NCBI GenBank assembly: GCA_021838585.1 | Contig: JAKCDE010000006.1 | Span: 6,393 to 70,392 of the forward strand | Length of the DNA: 64,000 nt | From: Nitrospirota bacterium | GTDB lineage: Bacteria > Nitrospirota_A > Leptospirillia > Leptospirillales > Leptospirillaceae | Reading direction: 5' to 3' | In this document: positions 53,441 to 63,518 of the stretch, one piece after another | Position numbering within the stretch: the first letter of the stretch is position 1 | Layout: each line of letters starts with the position of its first letter | The notes under the pieces: generated by a model | Told to the model about the DNA's origin: nothing | What the model saw: only the letters and a program-made list of their open reading frames with translations | Database searches by the model: none | Made by a program: the position numbers and the translations under genes

Positions 53441-54037
53441 ATGCCGGATGTGCACCATTCCACCTTCACTCGCCGGAGATGTTTCTTAGTTCTGCTGCCG
53501 GTGATTTTTGTCCTGTTTTTTATTTCAGGCCGCTCCTCCGCCTCCACGTTGACCGATCAGCTCGGAATCTCCCTCTTTGACGCCCGTGAGAAAGCTCCGG
53601 ACATTGCGGCCCCAGACCTGTCCGGCCGGATCCTCCGCCTTTCCGACTATCGGGGAAAGGTGGTTCTTTTAAATTTCTGGGCCACGTGGTGCGATCCGTG
53701 CAGGAAGGAAATCCCTTCCCTGATTTCCCTGCGAAAGAAACTGGCCGGGCGTCCTTTTGTCATTGTCAGTGTCGCCATGGACCGCCGCCTCGTCCATATT
53801 CCTCCCTTTGTCCGCAAGTTCGGGATCGATTATCCGGTTCTGGAGGGACGTCGCGGCCAGGTTGACCCCCGGTATTTCGGCCTCGGTCTTCCCCAGAGCT
53901 ACGTCATCCTGCCTGACGGCACGCTGGTCGGGAGGGTGGTCGGAGGAAGAGAGTGGGATTCTCCGGCTTTCGTCAGCTACTTTCGTTCCATGACCGGAGG
54001 GCCGGCCATGTCCGGAAAGAAGGGGGGACGTCTATGA
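53441..54037 (+). CDS. TlpA/ResA-like periplasmic thioredoxin-family protein
   Basis: 198 residues. An N-terminal signal anchor (about 13-29) is followed by a thioredoxin-like domain with redox motif C84-D-P-C87 in FWATWCDPCRKEIPS and the cis-proline region LPQSYVILPDG. Such proteins reduce apocytochrome c or act in thiol exchange, which fits an organism rich in c-type cytochromes. ATG at 53441 has AAGGAAG ahead; ATG 53426 is an alternative. nadE overlaps its stop (ATGA). Confidence 0.88.
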   Translation: MPDVHHSTFTRRRCFLVLLPVIFVLFFISGRSSASTLTDQLGISLFDAREKAPDIAAPDLSGRILRLSDYRGKVVLLNFWATWCDPCRKEIPSLISLRKKLAGRPFVIVSVAMDRRLVHIPPFVRKFGIDYPVLEGRRGQVDPRYFGLGLPQSYVILPDGTLVGRVVGGREWDSPAFVSYFRSMTGGPAMSGKKGGRL

Positions 54038-55791
54038 GGAGCCTCAGGGTCGGTCTTTTCCAGATCAATGCGGTGGTGGGGGATCTCGAGGGAAATACCG
54101 ACAAGATCCGCCGCCATCTGAAGTCCTCCGCCTCCCGGAATCTCGACATCGCCGCCTTCCCGGAGCTCGCGATCACGGGCTATCCTCCCGAGGATCTCCT
54201 TCTGAAGCCGACCTTCCTGGAAAAGAACAGAAAGGCCCTCGCGGACCTTCTCAACGTGGCTCCGGAGATCCTCCTCATCGTGGGGTTCGTGGAACAGGCC
54301 GATGATATCTACAACGCCGCGGCCATGATCTATGGGGGCAAGGTGGTGGGAATCCAGCGGAAGCAGTATCTCCCGAACTATGGAGTCTTCGACGAGAACC
54401 GGTATTTTCAGTCCGGCAGTTCGAATACCCTGCTCCGCTTTCGAAACGTGACGATCGGGGTGAACATCTGCGAAGATATCTGGTATCCCAAGGGACCTCT
54501 CTACCACCAGACACTCGACGGAGACGCGGAGGTGATCATCAACCTTTCGGCTTCCCCCTTTCATGCGGGCAAGCGGGAGGTCCGGGAGTCGATGCTCAAG
54601 ACGCGGGCCGCAGACAATGGAACTTACATCGTGTACACCAATCTGGTGGGCGGGCAGGACGAACTGGTCTTCGACGGCCAGAGCCTTGTGATCGGCCCGG
54701 AGGGAGAGATCGAATCGCGTGGTAAAGCCTTCGACGAGGACGTGATCATCAGCGAAATCGACGTGGACCGCGTGTTCGGAGTCCGTCTCCACGATCCCCG
54801 GCGCCGGAAGGAGAAGCAGGCCCGGCTCTATGGCGGGGACTGGGGACGAAATCCTCTGGAGCTGGTGGATCTCGACGGGGACCGACCGGTTTCTCCGGGA
54901 GTTCCCCGCCCCCTCGTGAAGGGTCCCCTCACCGATCCGCTTTCCCCTGTCCGGGAAATCTACGAGGCTCTGGTGATGGGGGTACGGGACTACGTGGGCA
55001 AGAACGGCCTTGCCGATGTCCTGATCGGCATCTCCGGAGGCGTCGATTCCGCGCTCGTGGCGGCCGTCGCCTCCGATGCCCTGGGGCCGGGACATGTCCA
55101 CGGCCTTTTCATGCCGTCGGTCTACACCTCCGAAGAGAGCCGGGAGGATGCCCATCTGCTTGCATCCAACCTGGGCTTTTCGCTGGAGACGATCCCGATC
55201 GATTCCCTGGTGTCGGAGTTCCTTTCCCGTCTCTCCCCCCTTTTCGGGGGCCGGGGACCGGACACGACCGAGGAGAACCTTCAACCCCGGATCCGCGGGA
55301 TGCTTCTGATGGCCCTTTCGAACAAGTTCGGCCATCTCGTGCTGACCACCGGGAACAAGTCCGAGATGAGCGTTGGCTACATGACCCTCTACGGGGACAT
55401 GGCCGGAGGGTTCGCCGTTCTCAAGGACGTCCCCAAGACGGTCGTCTATCAGCTTGCGCATCTCCGGAACCATCTGAAGCCGGGGGAGATCCCCGTGAGG
55501 ATCCTGATCCGCAAACCCACGGCCGAATTGAAGGAGAACCAGTTCGATACGGACAGCCTCCCCCCCTACGAGATCCTCGATCCGATCATGGAGGCCTACG
55601 TCGAGGAGGATCTGGGCTACGAGGAAATCGTCGGTCGTGGCTTCGCCCCCTCCGACGTGGCCCGTGTCATCCGCCTGATCGACAGGAGCGAGTACAAGCG
55701 GCGGCAGTCTCCGCCCGGAGTCAAGATTTCCATGCGGGCCTTCGGAAAGGACTGGAGACTTCCCATGACCAACCGTTTCAAGGGTGTCTGA
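54034..55791 (+). CDS. nadE: Glutamine-dependent NAD+ synthetase
   Basis: Converts nicotinic acid adenine dinucleotide to NAD+, using ammonia from glutamine. The 585 residues form a nitrilase-type glutaminase domain (catalytic Glu in FPELAITGY, Lys in [12 protein letters not shown], Cys in [10 protein letters not shown]) followed by a synthetase domain with the P-loop [10 protein letters not shown] and [12 protein letters not shown]. The ATG at 54034 overlaps the tlpA stop; longer open frames are rejected. Confidence 0.96.
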   Translation: MRSLRVGLFQINAVVGDLEGNTDKIRRHLKSSASRNLDIAAFPELAITGYPPEDLLLKPTFLEKNRKALADLLNVAPEILLIVGFVEQADDIYNAAAMIYGGKVVGIQRKQYLPNYGVFDENRYFQSGSSNTLLRFRNVTIGVNICEDIWYPKGPLYHQTLDGDAEVIINLSASPFHAGKREVRESMLKTRAADNGTYIVYTNLVGGQDELVFDGQSLVIGPEGEIESRGKAFDEDVIISEIDVDRVFGVRLHDPRRRKEKQARLYGGDWGRNPLELVDLDGDRPVSPGVPRPLVKGPLTDPLSPVREIYEALVMGVRDYVGKNGLADVLIGISGGVDSALVAAVASDALGPGHVHGLFMPSVYTSEESREDAHLLASNLGFSLETIPIDSLVSEFLSRLSPLFGGRGPDTTEENLQPRIRGMLLMALSNKFGHLVLTTGNKSEMSVGYMTLYGDMAGGFAVLKDVPKTVVYQLAHLRNHLKPGEIPVRILIRKPTAELKENQFDTDSLPPYEILDPIMEAYVEEDLGYEEIVGRGFAPSDVARVIRLIDRSEYKRRQSPPGVKISMRAFGKDWRLPMTNRFKGV

Positions 55792-55841
55792 GGCCCCCTG
55801 ACCAATTCGGCAACCGAGCCGGCAGAAAGCGAGAACAAGGC

Positions 55842-57044
55842 GTGTCCACAATCTCCATCGAAGAAGCCATCGAGCGCATCAGAAACGGCAAGATGATCAT
55901 ATTGTCCGACGACGAGGATCGGGAGAACGAAGGCGACTTCGTCATCGCCGCCCAGTTCGCGACTCCGGAAGCCATCAACTTCATGGCCAAATACGGCCGT
56001 GGACTGATCTGCATCACGCTGACCCAGGAGAAGGCGGAATCTCTCCATCTCGATCCCATGACCTCGGTCAACGAGGCCTCCTTCGGGACAGACTTCACGA
56101 TCTCAGTCGATGCCCGGGAGGGAATCTCGACGGGGATTTCAGCCTTCGACAGGGCCCATACAATCCAGCTCATGGTTCGCCCCGAAGCCAGCCCCTCCGA
56201 CCTGGTCCGCCCGGGCCACATATTTCCGATCCGGGCCAAGCCGGGAGGGGTTCTGAAACGGGCCGGCCAGACGGAGGGCTCGGTCGATCTCGCCCGCCTC
56301 GCTGGACTGATCCCGATGGGGGTCATCTGTGAAATCCTGAACGAAGATGGTACAATGGCGCGTTTTCCCGATCTTCAGAAAGTCTCCGAAGAGCATGGGA
56401 TTCCGATTGCCACCGTCAGGGACCTGATCGCCTACCGTAAGCGTGAGGAAAAGCTCGTGACCGAGGTGGCTTCCGCGGATCTTCCCACGGAACTCGGTCA
56501 CTTTCGCGCGGTCGTGTTCGAGGACGTGGTCGGCAGCGGTCCCCACATCGCTCTCGTGAAGGGCGATATCGATCGGGAGATCCCGACTCTGGTCCGTGTC
56601 CACTCGAGCTGTGTCACCGGAGACATCTTTCATTCCCTCCGGTGCGATTGTGGAAGCCAGCTTGAGGAGTCCCTCCGGATGATCGAGAAGGAGGGCCGCG
56701 GGATCCTGCTCTACATGAATCAGGAAGGCCGCGGAATCGGTCTTGCGAACAAGATCAAGGCCTACCGGCTTCAGGAACAGGGGTACGACACCGTGGAGGC
56801 CAATCTCAAGCTCGGTTTCAAGGAGGATCTGCGGGACTACGGCCTTGGGGCGCAGATTCTCTGCCATCTGGGAGCCTCAAAGCTCCTCCTGATGACCAAC
56901 AATCCGAGAAAGATCGTGGGCCTTGAGGGGTACGGCCTTGAAATCGTCTCCCGGATCCCGATCGAAATCCCCCCGCGGGAGACCAACAAGCGTTACCTTG
57001 CGACCAAAAGGGACAAGCTGGGGCATATCCTCAACAAGCTCTGA
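55842..57044 (+). CDS. ribBA: Bifunctional DHBP synthase / GTP cyclohydrolase II
   Basis: Supplies both precursors of riboflavin. The 400 residues comprise an N-terminal RibB domain ([27 protein letters not shown]) and a C-terminal RibA domain with zinc cysteines in [17 protein letters not shown] and EGRGIGL. Start GTG at 55842 after a 50-bp gap from nadE. No FMN riboswitch consensus is apparent in that gap. ribH follows 22 bp later. Confidence 0.96.
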   Translation: MSTISIEEAIERIRNGKMIILSDDEDRENEGDFVIAAQFATPEAINFMAKYGRGLICITLTQEKAESLHLDPMTSVNEASFGTDFTISVDAREGISTGISAFDRAHTIQLMVRPEASPSDLVRPGHIFPIRAKPGGVLKRAGQTEGSVDLARLAGLIPMGVICEILNEDGTMARFPDLQKVSEEHGIPIATVRDLIAYRKREEKLVTEVASADLPTELGHFRAVVFEDVVGSGPHIALVKGDIDREIPTLVRVHSSCVTGDIFHSLRCDCGSQLEESLRMIEKEGRGILLYMNQEGRGIGLANKIKAYRLQEQGYDTVEANLKLGFKEDLRDYGLGAQILCHLGASKLLLMTNNPRKIVGLEGYGLEIVSRIPIEIPPRETNKRYLATKRDKLGHILNKL

Positions 57045-57066
57045 GAGATAAAGGAGGAAGATTCGG

Positions 57067-57555
57067 GTGAAGATCGAAGAGGTGCTTCCGGCAGCGGTCC
57101 CCGGGCGCGGATTCCGGTTTCTGGTTGCGGTGGCCCAGTACAACAGCCTGGTGACCGACCGGCTTCTGGAGGGAGCCCTCGGAGCATTCCGCCGGGCTGA
57201 GAGCCAGATAGAGACCATCGCCGTCGTCCGGGTGCCCGGAGCTCTCGAGCTTCCCTTCGTGGTCCGGAAGGCGGTGGATTCGGGAGCCCACGATGGCGTT
57301 CTGGCCCTTGGATGCGTCATCCGCGGGGAAACAGGCCACTACGAAGCGGTCGTCTCGGGTGTGACCGCGGGACTTGGCCAGATCAATGCCGGAGGACTCG
57401 TTCCCGTGGTCTTCGGAATCCTGACCACCGACACCCTCCTTCAGGCTCTCGACCGGGTCGGAGGAAAGGCCGGGCACAAGGGAGTGGAGGGAGCCGAAAC
57501 CCTTCTGGCGATGGCCCGCCTTTCCGGTTCCCTTTCGGGAGGACGAAGGCCGTGA
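57067..57555 (+). CDS. ribH: 6,7-dimethyl-8-ribityllumazine synthase
   Basis: Joins the two products of RibBA-derived pathways in the penultimate step of riboflavin synthesis. The protein is 162 residues, the usual length. Signatures VAQYNSLVTDRLLEGA, RVPGALELPF, LGCVIRGETGHYEAV and VFGILTTDT are intact, with a His in the GETGHYE loop for catalysis. GTG start behind AAGGAGGAAG. nusB overlaps its stop. Confidence 0.96.
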   Translation: MKIEEVLPAAVPGRGFRFLVAVAQYNSLVTDRLLEGALGAFRRAESQIETIAVVRVPGALELPFVVRKAVDSGAHDGVLALGCVIRGETGHYEAVVSGVTAGLGQINAGGLVPVVFGILTTDTLLQALDRVGGKAGHKGVEGAETLLAMARLSGSLSGGRRP

Positions 57556-58085
57556 CCTCCCGTGACCGCTCCGCCTCCTCCCTGACTCCGGGACGGAGAC
57601 GGGCTTTGCACGCCGCCCGGTCCAAAGTCCTTCAGCGCCTCTTTGCCGACGAGTACGACTCCTTTTCCCAGACGGATCCCGTCCTGCGCGCCCTGATTCA
57701 CTGGGAGGGAGAGGACCCTATGGCAAACGCCTTCGCCGACAGGCTGTATGGGGAGATCCTCCTCCGAAAGCCCGAAATCGACGCGCTGATATCGGAGATT
57801 GCGAAAGGCTGGAGTCTGGCCAGGCTCACCCGCATCGACCGCAACATCCTTCGCCTCGGACTGTGCGAGATTCTCTACGACCCGGACGTTCCCTTCAGGG
57901 TTTCGGTACATGAGGCCCTCGACCTGGCTCATGAATTTTCCGAGCCGGAGGCGGTGGGCTTCATCAACGGCATTCTCCATGAGGCGGCCGTTCGCCACGC
58001 TCCCGGGAAGGGGCCTTATGATCCCGCCCCATTGGCCTCCGCCGCCACCCGTCGTTCGGTGGAGAACGCGGAGGGAGGCGCATGA
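57552..58085 (+). CDS. nusB: Transcription antitermination factor NusB
   Basis: RNA-binding factor for rRNA antitermination. 177 residues, all-helical NusB fold: RRALHAARSKVLQRLFADEY at the N-terminus and the C-terminal signature LARLTRIDRNILRLGLCEIL with VSVHEALDLAHEF and VGFINGILHEA. GTG at 57552 overlaps the ribH stop (GTGA); the ribH-nusB pairing is common in bacteria. The tail of about 30 residues is extra. Confidence 0.93.
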   Translation: MTSRDRSASSLTPGRRRALHAARSKVLQRLFADEYDSFSQTDPVLRALIHWEGEDPMANAFADRLYGEILLRKPEIDALISEIAKGWSLARLTRIDRNILRLGLCEILYDPDVPFRVSVHEALDLAHEFSEPEAVGFINGILHEAAVRHAPGKGPYDPAPLASAATRRSVENAEGGA

Positions 58086-58594
58086 GCCGCCAGCCAGATT
58101 CCCGCACGAACATGGGGCTTTCAGGTCTCGTGCTTCTGTGGGAACATCCGGTCTTCGGCCCCGAGAGACCCCTCAGGATCTTCCTGCAGGAGATCGGGGT
58201 CCAGCTTGGACCTTCCCTGCTTTGGCTCGACCACTGGTATTCGGGCCTTGTGACGCGAACCCTGGCTCCGTTCTGGCGGGGTGAACGACGGGAGATTCCG
58301 CCCTCTTTCCTTTTCGTTCCCGGAGAGGGACCGTTCCCGGGAGGCTTCATCGTGCTCCCCTTCAGAAAATCGGAAGCCCAGGACCTTGTCCGGCGTCTCT
58401 ATGAGACGGTCTACGGCCTTTCGATGACTCCGGTAGTGCTCGACAGCGAATCCCTGACGCCCGAAGTCAAGCCCTTCGTCCAGGAGGTTTCCCGGACCCT
58501 GCTGGACCGGAAAGACGTGCGTCTTTATGTTTCCGATCCGGCGACCCATCCTTCAACCTATGACTGCATGTCCTTCGCAGGAGTCGCCTCTTGA
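58082..58594 (+). CDS. Hypothetical protein between nusB and purB
   Basis: 170 residues; no domain recognised. Mixed alpha/beta composition, no signal peptide. The ATG overlaps the nusB stop (ATGA), and its own stop overlaps the purB TTG (TTGA). The double coupling inside a housekeeping operon supports its being a real gene. Confidence 0.75.
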   Translation: MSRQPDSRTNMGLSGLVLLWEHPVFGPERPLRIFLQEIGVQLGPSLLWLDHWYSGLVTRTLAPFWRGERREIPPSFLFVPGEGPFPGGFIVLPFRKSEAQDLVRRLYETVYGLSMTPVVLDSESLTPEVKPFVQEVSRTLLDRKDVRLYVSDPATHPSTYDCMSFAGVAS

Positions 58595-59934
58595 TTGACC
58601 GATATTGCAGGGCCCCCATGAAGGGGCTCTTCGAGACCGAACATCGCCTCAAGACCTGGCTCAGAGTCGAACGGGAAGTCACCCGCGTCCTCTCGGCGCG
58701 CGGTCTGGTGGATCCCGAAGGGGCCCGGATGGTTCTCGAGACCCCCGTTCGCATCGATATTCCCAGGATGGAGGCGATAGAGGCCGAAACCCGCCACGAC
58801 GTCATTGCCTTTCTGACGATGGTGTCCGAACAGATGCCGGAAAAAGGACGGGCCGTATTGCACTTCGGTCTGACCTCCACCGATCTCGTCGACACGGCCC
58901 AGAACCTCCTCGTATCCGATGCCCTTCACATCGTGACCGACGAGCTCCATCGCTTTGCCGGCATTCTCGAGGGCCAGGCCAGGGCCCACCGAAACACGTT
59001 GATGGTCGGCCGGTCCCACGGAATTCATGGGGAGCCCATCGTCTTCGGCATGAAGTTTCTGTCCTGGTTCTCGGAATTCAGGCGCCATCAGGACCGGCTC
59101 TCGCGAGCCTGGGCCTCCATGCGGGTCGGAAAGCTCTCCGGAGCGATGGGGACCGCAGTGACGATTCCCCCCGATCTCGAAGAGGAGATTCTTCGAGGGC
59201 TCGGTCTTTCCGTCGAACCGGCTGCGACCCAGGTGGTCTCCCGGGACCGCCATGCCGAGCTGTTCTCCGTTCTGGCCGGTATCGGCTCCTCCCTCGAACG
59301 GATTGCCGTCGAAATACGCCATCTCCAGCGGACGGAGGTCCAGGAGGCGGAGGAACCATTCCGGCCGGGACAGAAAGGCTCCTCCGCCATGCCACACAAG
59401 AGGAATCCCGTAGGCTCGGAAAACATCACCGGATTGGCTCGCCTCCTCCGCTCCTATGCGGGGGCCGCGCTCGAAAACGTGGCCCTCTGGCATGAACGGG
59501 ACATCAGCCACTCCTCGGTGGAGAGGGTGATCCTTCCGGACGCCTTCTGCCTCGTGGACTACATGCTCGATCGCATGGGGACGATCCTTCGGGATCTTGT
59601 GGTCTACCCGGAGAGGATGCGGAGAAATCTCGATGCGACGGGTGGGCTCGTCTACTCCCAGACCGTGCTCCTGGCCCTCGTCAAAAACGGTCTGGCCCGC
59701 GAGGAGGCCTACAGGATTGTGCAGGAGGCCGCCATGGAAACCTATAGGGAGGGAGGCCAGTTCCGGGAGCACCTCCTGCGCCACCCGAACTTCCCGGGGG
59801 GGGATGAATGGACGGGATTTCTGGACCAGGCATTCGATCCCGCCCGCTTTACTCACAATATAGAGGGAATTTACCGTCGCGTTCTGGGGGAACCTTCAGG
59901 GCCAGACGAGAATTCCCGGGCAGGAAAGGTCTGA
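58591..59934 (+). CDS. purB: Adenylosuccinate lyase
   Basis: Removes fumarate from SAICAR and adenylosuccinate in purine synthesis. 447 residues. The fumarase/aspartase superfamily signature is GSSAMPHKRNPVGSE (catalytic Ser loop), with GRSHGIHGEPI and FGLTSTDLVDTAQN giving the catalytic His and Thr/Ser. Start is TTG overlapping the preceding stop. purC begins just after its stop, continuing the pathway in order. Confidence 0.96.
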   Translation: MIDRYCRAPMKGLFETEHRLKTWLRVEREVTRVLSARGLVDPEGARMVLETPVRIDIPRMEAIEAETRHDVIAFLTMVSEQMPEKGRAVLHFGLTSTDLVDTAQNLLVSDALHIVTDELHRFAGILEGQARAHRNTLMVGRSHGIHGEPIVFGMKFLSWFSEFRRHQDRLSRAWASMRVGKLSGAMGTAVTIPPDLEEEILRGLGLSVEPAATQVVSRDRHAELFSVLAGIGSSLERIAVEIRHLQRTEVQEAEEPFRPGQKGSSAMPHKRNPVGSENITGLARLLRSYAGAALENVALWHERDISHSSVERVILPDAFCLVDYMLDRMGTILRDLVVYPERMRRNLDATGGLVYSQTVLLALVKNGLAREEAYRIVQEAAMETYREGGQFREHLLRHPNFPGGDEWTGFLDQAFDPARFTHNIEGIYRRVLGEPSGPDENSRAGKV

Positions 59935-59936
59935 CA

Positions 59937-60665
59937 GTGCTGCAGCCGCCCGATGCGACGCTCTACGAAGGAAAAGCCAAGATCCTCTATGCCACCACCG
60001 ATTCCAGGATCGTCATCCAGGAGTTCAAGGATGACCTGACCGCCTTCAATGCCCAGAAAAAAGGAAGCTTCTTCGGAAAGGGAGCGATCAACTGCCAGAT
60101 TTCGGCGACACTCTTCCGGCTTCTGGCGGACAGGGGGGTGCCGGTCCATTTCCGCTCTCTCGAATCTCCCCGCCGGATGGTCATCGACAAGCTGGAGATG
60201 GTTCCGCTCGAGGTCGTGGTCCGGAACAGGGTGGCGGGGTCTCTGGCCAAGAGGCTGGGGATTCCGGAAGGATCGGAGCTCTCCTTTCCCGTCATCGAAT
60301 GGTACTACAAGCGAGACGACCTTGGGGATCCCATGGTCAACCGGGACCATATCCGGATCCTCAAGCTGGCCTCCGATGCCGTCCTTGATGAAATCCGCAC
60401 TCTGGCGCTCCGGACGAACGACATTCTCCTTCCCTTCCTGAGGGAAAGGGACATCGTTTTGGTGGACATGAAGCTCGAGTTCGGATGGAACGCCGACGGA
60501 GCCCTTGTTCTGGGGGACGAAATCGACGGGGACACCAGCCGGATGTGGGACGCGGTCACAGGAGAGAAGTTCGACAAGGACCGTTTTCGGATGGATCTGG
60601 GTTCGGTCAAGGAAGGATACGAAAAGATCTACGAAAGGGTGGTGGGCCATGCCGTCGAACCATGA
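59937..60665 (+). CDS. purC: Phosphoribosylaminoimidazole-succinocarboxamide synthase
   Basis: SAICAR synthetase, the step just before PurB. 242 residues with YEGKAKILYAT, the family signature EVVVRNRVAGSL and VDMKLEFGWN/DEIDGDTSRMWD around the nucleotide site. GTG start 2 bp after the purB stop with AGGAAAGG ahead; longer open frames run through purB and are rejected. Overlaps purS by 17 bp. Confidence 0.95.
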   Translation: MLQPPDATLYEGKAKILYATTDSRIVIQEFKDDLTAFNAQKKGSFFGKGAINCQISATLFRLLADRGVPVHFRSLESPRRMVIDKLEMVPLEVVVRNRVAGSLAKRLGIPEGSELSFPVIEWYYKRDDLGDPMVNRDHIRILKLASDAVLDEIRTLALRTNDILLPFLRERDIVLVDMKLEFGWNADGALVLGDEIDGDTSRMWDAVTGEKFDKDRFRMDLGSVKEGYEKIYERVVGHAVEP

Positions 60666-60921
60666 ACAGAGATCCCGGGTCAAGGTCACCATTTTCGTGC
60701 GCTTTCGGGATGGAATCCTCGACCCTCAGGGAGAGGCGGTACGCCAGGCCCTCTCCGACATGGGGCACTCCGAGGTGGAGGATGTGCGCATCGGAAAGAT
60801 CGTCGAAGTGATCCTGCCATCGGAACCCGGGATACCCGAAAAGGCACGCGAATGGTGCGAACGACTGCTGTCCAACCCGGTGGTCGAACGCTACGAAATC
60901 GCAAGCGTCGAACCCGTCTAG
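60649..60921 (+). CDS. purS: FGAM synthase subunit PurS
   Basis: Small bridging subunit of the PurSQL phosphoribosylformylglycinamidine synthase. 90 residues: VTIFVRFRDGILDPQGEAVR is the hallmark start, followed by GHSEVEDVRIGKIVEV and RLLSNPVVERYEIASV. The ATG at 60649 lies 17 bp inside purC. purQ and purL, its usual next genes, do not follow here; the next gene encodes a heme protein. Confidence 0.92.
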   Translation: MPSNHEQRSRVKVTIFVRFRDGILDPQGEAVRQALSDMGHSEVEDVRIGKIVEVILPSEPGIPEKAREWCERLLSNPVVERYEIASVEPV

Positions 60922-60966
60922 GAAGTTGCGACGAAAGGGCCCGGGGGAAAGTCAGGGAAGGGGGGG

Positions 60967-62352
60967 ATGTTGAACGCTCCGCCTGGATTTTTCAGGTTGT
61001 GGCTGGGCCGGATCTTCTGGGGGCTGGTCGTGACCGTTCCCATCACGGCGATGATTCTTGTTGTGCTCATGCTCTCGGCAGAAATCCGTGGACTCGACCG
61101 GGCCCGGACCGGCATAGAAGCCGCCAACGCCCTTCTCTCCTCGGCCATGAAGGCCGGGAAGCCCGAGTCGGTTCCATTGGCGGTCAGGCAGATGGCCTCC
61201 GCGACAGGGACGACCCTCATCCTTTTCAGGAACGACGGGACCCCGGCCTACTCCGACATGCGAGCACTCGACCGCGTCAAGGCCTACACGGCAATTGCGG
61301 AAGAGTGGAAAAACGCGCCGCACTCGCCCGATCTTTTTCTTTGGCCTCCATCCTCCTTCCCCCGTCCCCTGGTCCATGAAGTCGAACGCGTCTTCTCAAA
61401 TCGCTCGGCCCATCTCGTAACGGATTCCAAAGGACGGGCGAGTCCTCTGGCCCTCTGGGGAGGATACGCCGTCTGGACCAGATCCATCCACAACCATACC
61501 TCCTGCGCCCGTTGTCACGGATTCGACCGTGAGGTTCTGGGCCATTGGGTGGCGGTGGCGGACGTCTCTCCGGTCTCGAGTCCCCATGGAACTGTCCTGT
61601 GGGGCTTCTGGCCCCTTCCGGGGATCAATCAGCGGATCCTTTTGGGGGGCACCGTTTCTCTCGCCCTTTTCGCGATCTTTCTGGTTTCCCTGACCGAAAC
61701 CTGGACGCTCCGCCGGGGTCTGGCCGCGAAAAAGGGAAAGAAGCCGCCTGGCAAGAAGGGGGCTGAGACTCCCGAGGGTCCGATCTTTGCCCGGGAAGCC
61801 CCGGCAGAGGAGGCGGGCGGCTCGGAAGAGATGCCCGTCTCCCATGGGGGATGGGAGGATCTCCATCGCCGCCTCGAGACCCTTGACCGCGCGGTCATGA
61901 CCCTGGCGGAGGAAATTCCGAGGGCTGGCGTTCTTCCGTCCCGTCATGCCGATGAAACGGTCGCTGTTCAGGCCACAATGGGGGAGATGCTCTCCGACTG
62001 GAGCGACCGCTTCGAGATGGCTCTGCAGGAGCTCGCCGCCCATCCTGCGGTGACCACCGATCCCGTCCTGTCTCGTTATATGGAAAAGGTTCAGGAATTC
62101 CGGACCCAGGCGGTCTCCCTGGCCGACATGGCCACCCAGGAGTCCGGGGAGAAGACCTTCGGGCTTCTCAAGGCGCCCTTTTTCGAATCATTGTCCGATG
62201 AACAGAAAGACTGGACGGATCGCCTGAGATCGGTCCTCGGCCACCTCCACGCCGAGATCCGGGCCATGGAGGGAATCAGCAGGACGGGCCTCGCCCGGAC
62301 GGAAGCCCCCGTTGGAAACTTTGGAAACGGAAAGGCCGCTCCGAAGGCGTAG
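60967..62352 (+). CDS. Membrane protein with periplasmic c-type heme domain and cytoplasmic coiled coil
   Basis: 461 residues. Helix 1 (about 17-38), a periplasmic domain of about 180 residues with one heme c motif C180-A-R-C183-H184, helix 2 (about 223-244), a Lys/Pro/Glu-rich linker and a helical cytoplasmic part with no kinase, GGDEF or methyl-accepting signature. The layout resembles heme-PAS (DUF3365-like) sensors that have lost or replaced the output domain. It could sense redox or a gas at the outer face and signal through a partner. It ends at a hairpin terminator. Confidence 0.75.
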   Translation: MLNAPPGFFRLWLGRIFWGLVVTVPITAMILVVLMLSAEIRGLDRARTGIEAANALLSSAMKAGKPESVPLAVRQMASATGTTLILFRNDGTPAYSDMRALDRVKAYTAIAEEWKNAPHSPDLFLWPPSSFPRPLVHEVERVFSNRSAHLVTDSKGRASPLALWGGYAVWTRSIHNHTSCARCHGFDREVLGHWVAVADVSPVSSPHGTVLWGFWPLPGINQRILLGGTVSLALFAIFLVSLTETWTLRRGLAAKKGKKPPGKKGAETPEGPIFAREAPAEEAGGSEEMPVSHGGWEDLHRRLETLDRAVMTLAEEIPRAGVLPSRHADETVAVQATMGEMLSDWSDRFEMALQELAAHPAVTTDPVLSRYMEKVQEFRTQAVSLADMATQESGEKTFGLLKAPFFESLSDEQKDWTDRLRSVLGHLHAEIRAMEGISRTGLARTEAPVGNFGNGKAAPKA

Positions 62353-62431
62353 CTGGCTGTCTGGCGGGATCCGGTGCGGGGGGATAAGGTCCGCCGATCA
62401 AAGACTCGAAAGCGAATTGAACGCGGGGATA

Positions 62432-62462
62432 AACGGGGTGGGAGGCGATCTTCCACCCCGTT
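62432..62462 (+). terminator. Hairpin terminator after the heme-domain gene
   Basis: AACGGGGTGG (62432-62441) pairs perfectly with CCACCCCGTT (62453-62462), 11-base loop, followed by a short T-containing stretch. Confidence 0.7.
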
Positions 62463-62492
62463 TCAATCTTTAGGGAAGAGGATGAGCGCAAA

Positions 62493-63395
62493 ATGGATTT
62501 TCAGGAGGTTGAAGGCGGCCCTTTTCTCCTTTTTCATTGCGGGACAGGGTCGACTCTGACGTATGCCGCGCGAAATTTTCTCGCGGGGATGATGGCAGAG
62601 CTAGAACCGCGACTGACTCTCGGAGAGAGGGCTTTTGAACTCGCGGTCCGCTGCGTGGACCGCCTTGAGGATTCCGGCCTCTTCAATGGGGGGAAGGGGG
62701 CGATCCCCCAGTCGGACGGAGTGGTTCGCCGGGACGCGGGAGGAATGGACGGGAAGAGCCTTGATGCCCTGGGAATCAGCCAGGTCCGTGGAATACCTTC
62801 CATGGCCCGCCTGGTGGCCGCTCTCATGGGACAGAGCGCCCATGTCCATCTGTCGGGATCGATGGTCGAGCGGTGGGCTCTCCGTCATGGGTGGCTTTCT
62901 GAGCTTCCGGAAGAAAAGGAGGATCCGACCTTTATGTGGGAAACGCTTCCAGGCCTTGCGGGTGAGGGAACGGTCGGCTGCGTGGTCCGGGATTGCCAGG
63001 GAGATCTTGCCGCCGTCACATCGACGGGAGGCATCGGCCGGATGTGGCCGGGTCGGATCGGAGACAGCCCGGTCGTGGGGGGCGGTTTCTATGCCGACAA
63101 TGAGCGGGGGGCCATCTCCATGACAGGCGTGGGAGAGGCGATCCTGAAAGCCGGGGGCGGCGGGACCCTCCTTGCTTTGCTTGCCAGCACGTCGAAGGAG
63201 AATCGCGACACGATACTGTCCGGGTTCCTTGACCGCATCCAGGCACGTTTTTCAGGAGAGGCCGGATGCGTTGGTGCCGACAGGAACGGGCTTCCCTTTG
63301 CCGCCCATTCCACTTCCCGCATGGTTCACGGCTTTCTTCGAAAGGGGCACCATCATGTGAGCGACCAGGCATCCGGCTACAGGGGCCTTTCCTGA
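62493..63395 (+). CDS. Isoaspartyl peptidase / plant-type L-asparaginase
   Basis: 300-residue Ntn-hydrolase that self-cleaves before a threonine. The pro-chain has the substrate loop region LEDSGLFNGGKGAI; the nucleophile is the Thr in GEGTVGCVV, followed by AAVTSTGGIGRMWPGRIGDSP and GVGEAILK. The usual HDTVG is replaced by EGTVG and the N-terminal HGGAG by HCGTG, so this is a diverged member. Removes isoaspartyl dipeptides from damaged proteins or hydrolyses asparagine. Confidence 0.8.
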   Translation: MDFQEVEGGPFLLFHCGTGSTLTYAARNFLAGMMAELEPRLTLGERAFELAVRCVDRLEDSGLFNGGKGAIPQSDGVVRRDAGGMDGKSLDALGISQVRGIPSMARLVAALMGQSAHVHLSGSMVERWALRHGWLSELPEEKEDPTFMWETLPGLAGEGTVGCVVRDCQGDLAAVTSTGGIGRMWPGRIGDSPVVGGGFYADNERGAISMTGVGEAILKAGGGGTLLALLASTSKENRDTILSGFLDRIQARFSGEAGCVGADRNGLPFAAHSTSRMVHGFLRKGHHHVSDQASGYRGLS

Positions 63396-63518
63396 GACCC
63401 CTTTTCGGAGGCGTTGTTTTGGGGGCATGGGGGCCCTTATAATGAAAAGAGCTGCGATTCGGTGTCTCTCGCAAGCGAGGGGCCCTGAGAATTTCATCAT
63501 CTTTCAGGAGACGACCCC

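Noticed and set aside
55792..55841. FMN riboswitch before ribBA
   Set aside because: The 50-base gap is too short and lacks the conserved RFN element sequence.
53977..55851. 624-codon minus-strand frame across nadE
   Set aside because: Mirror of a highly conserved NAD synthetase gene; no independent support.
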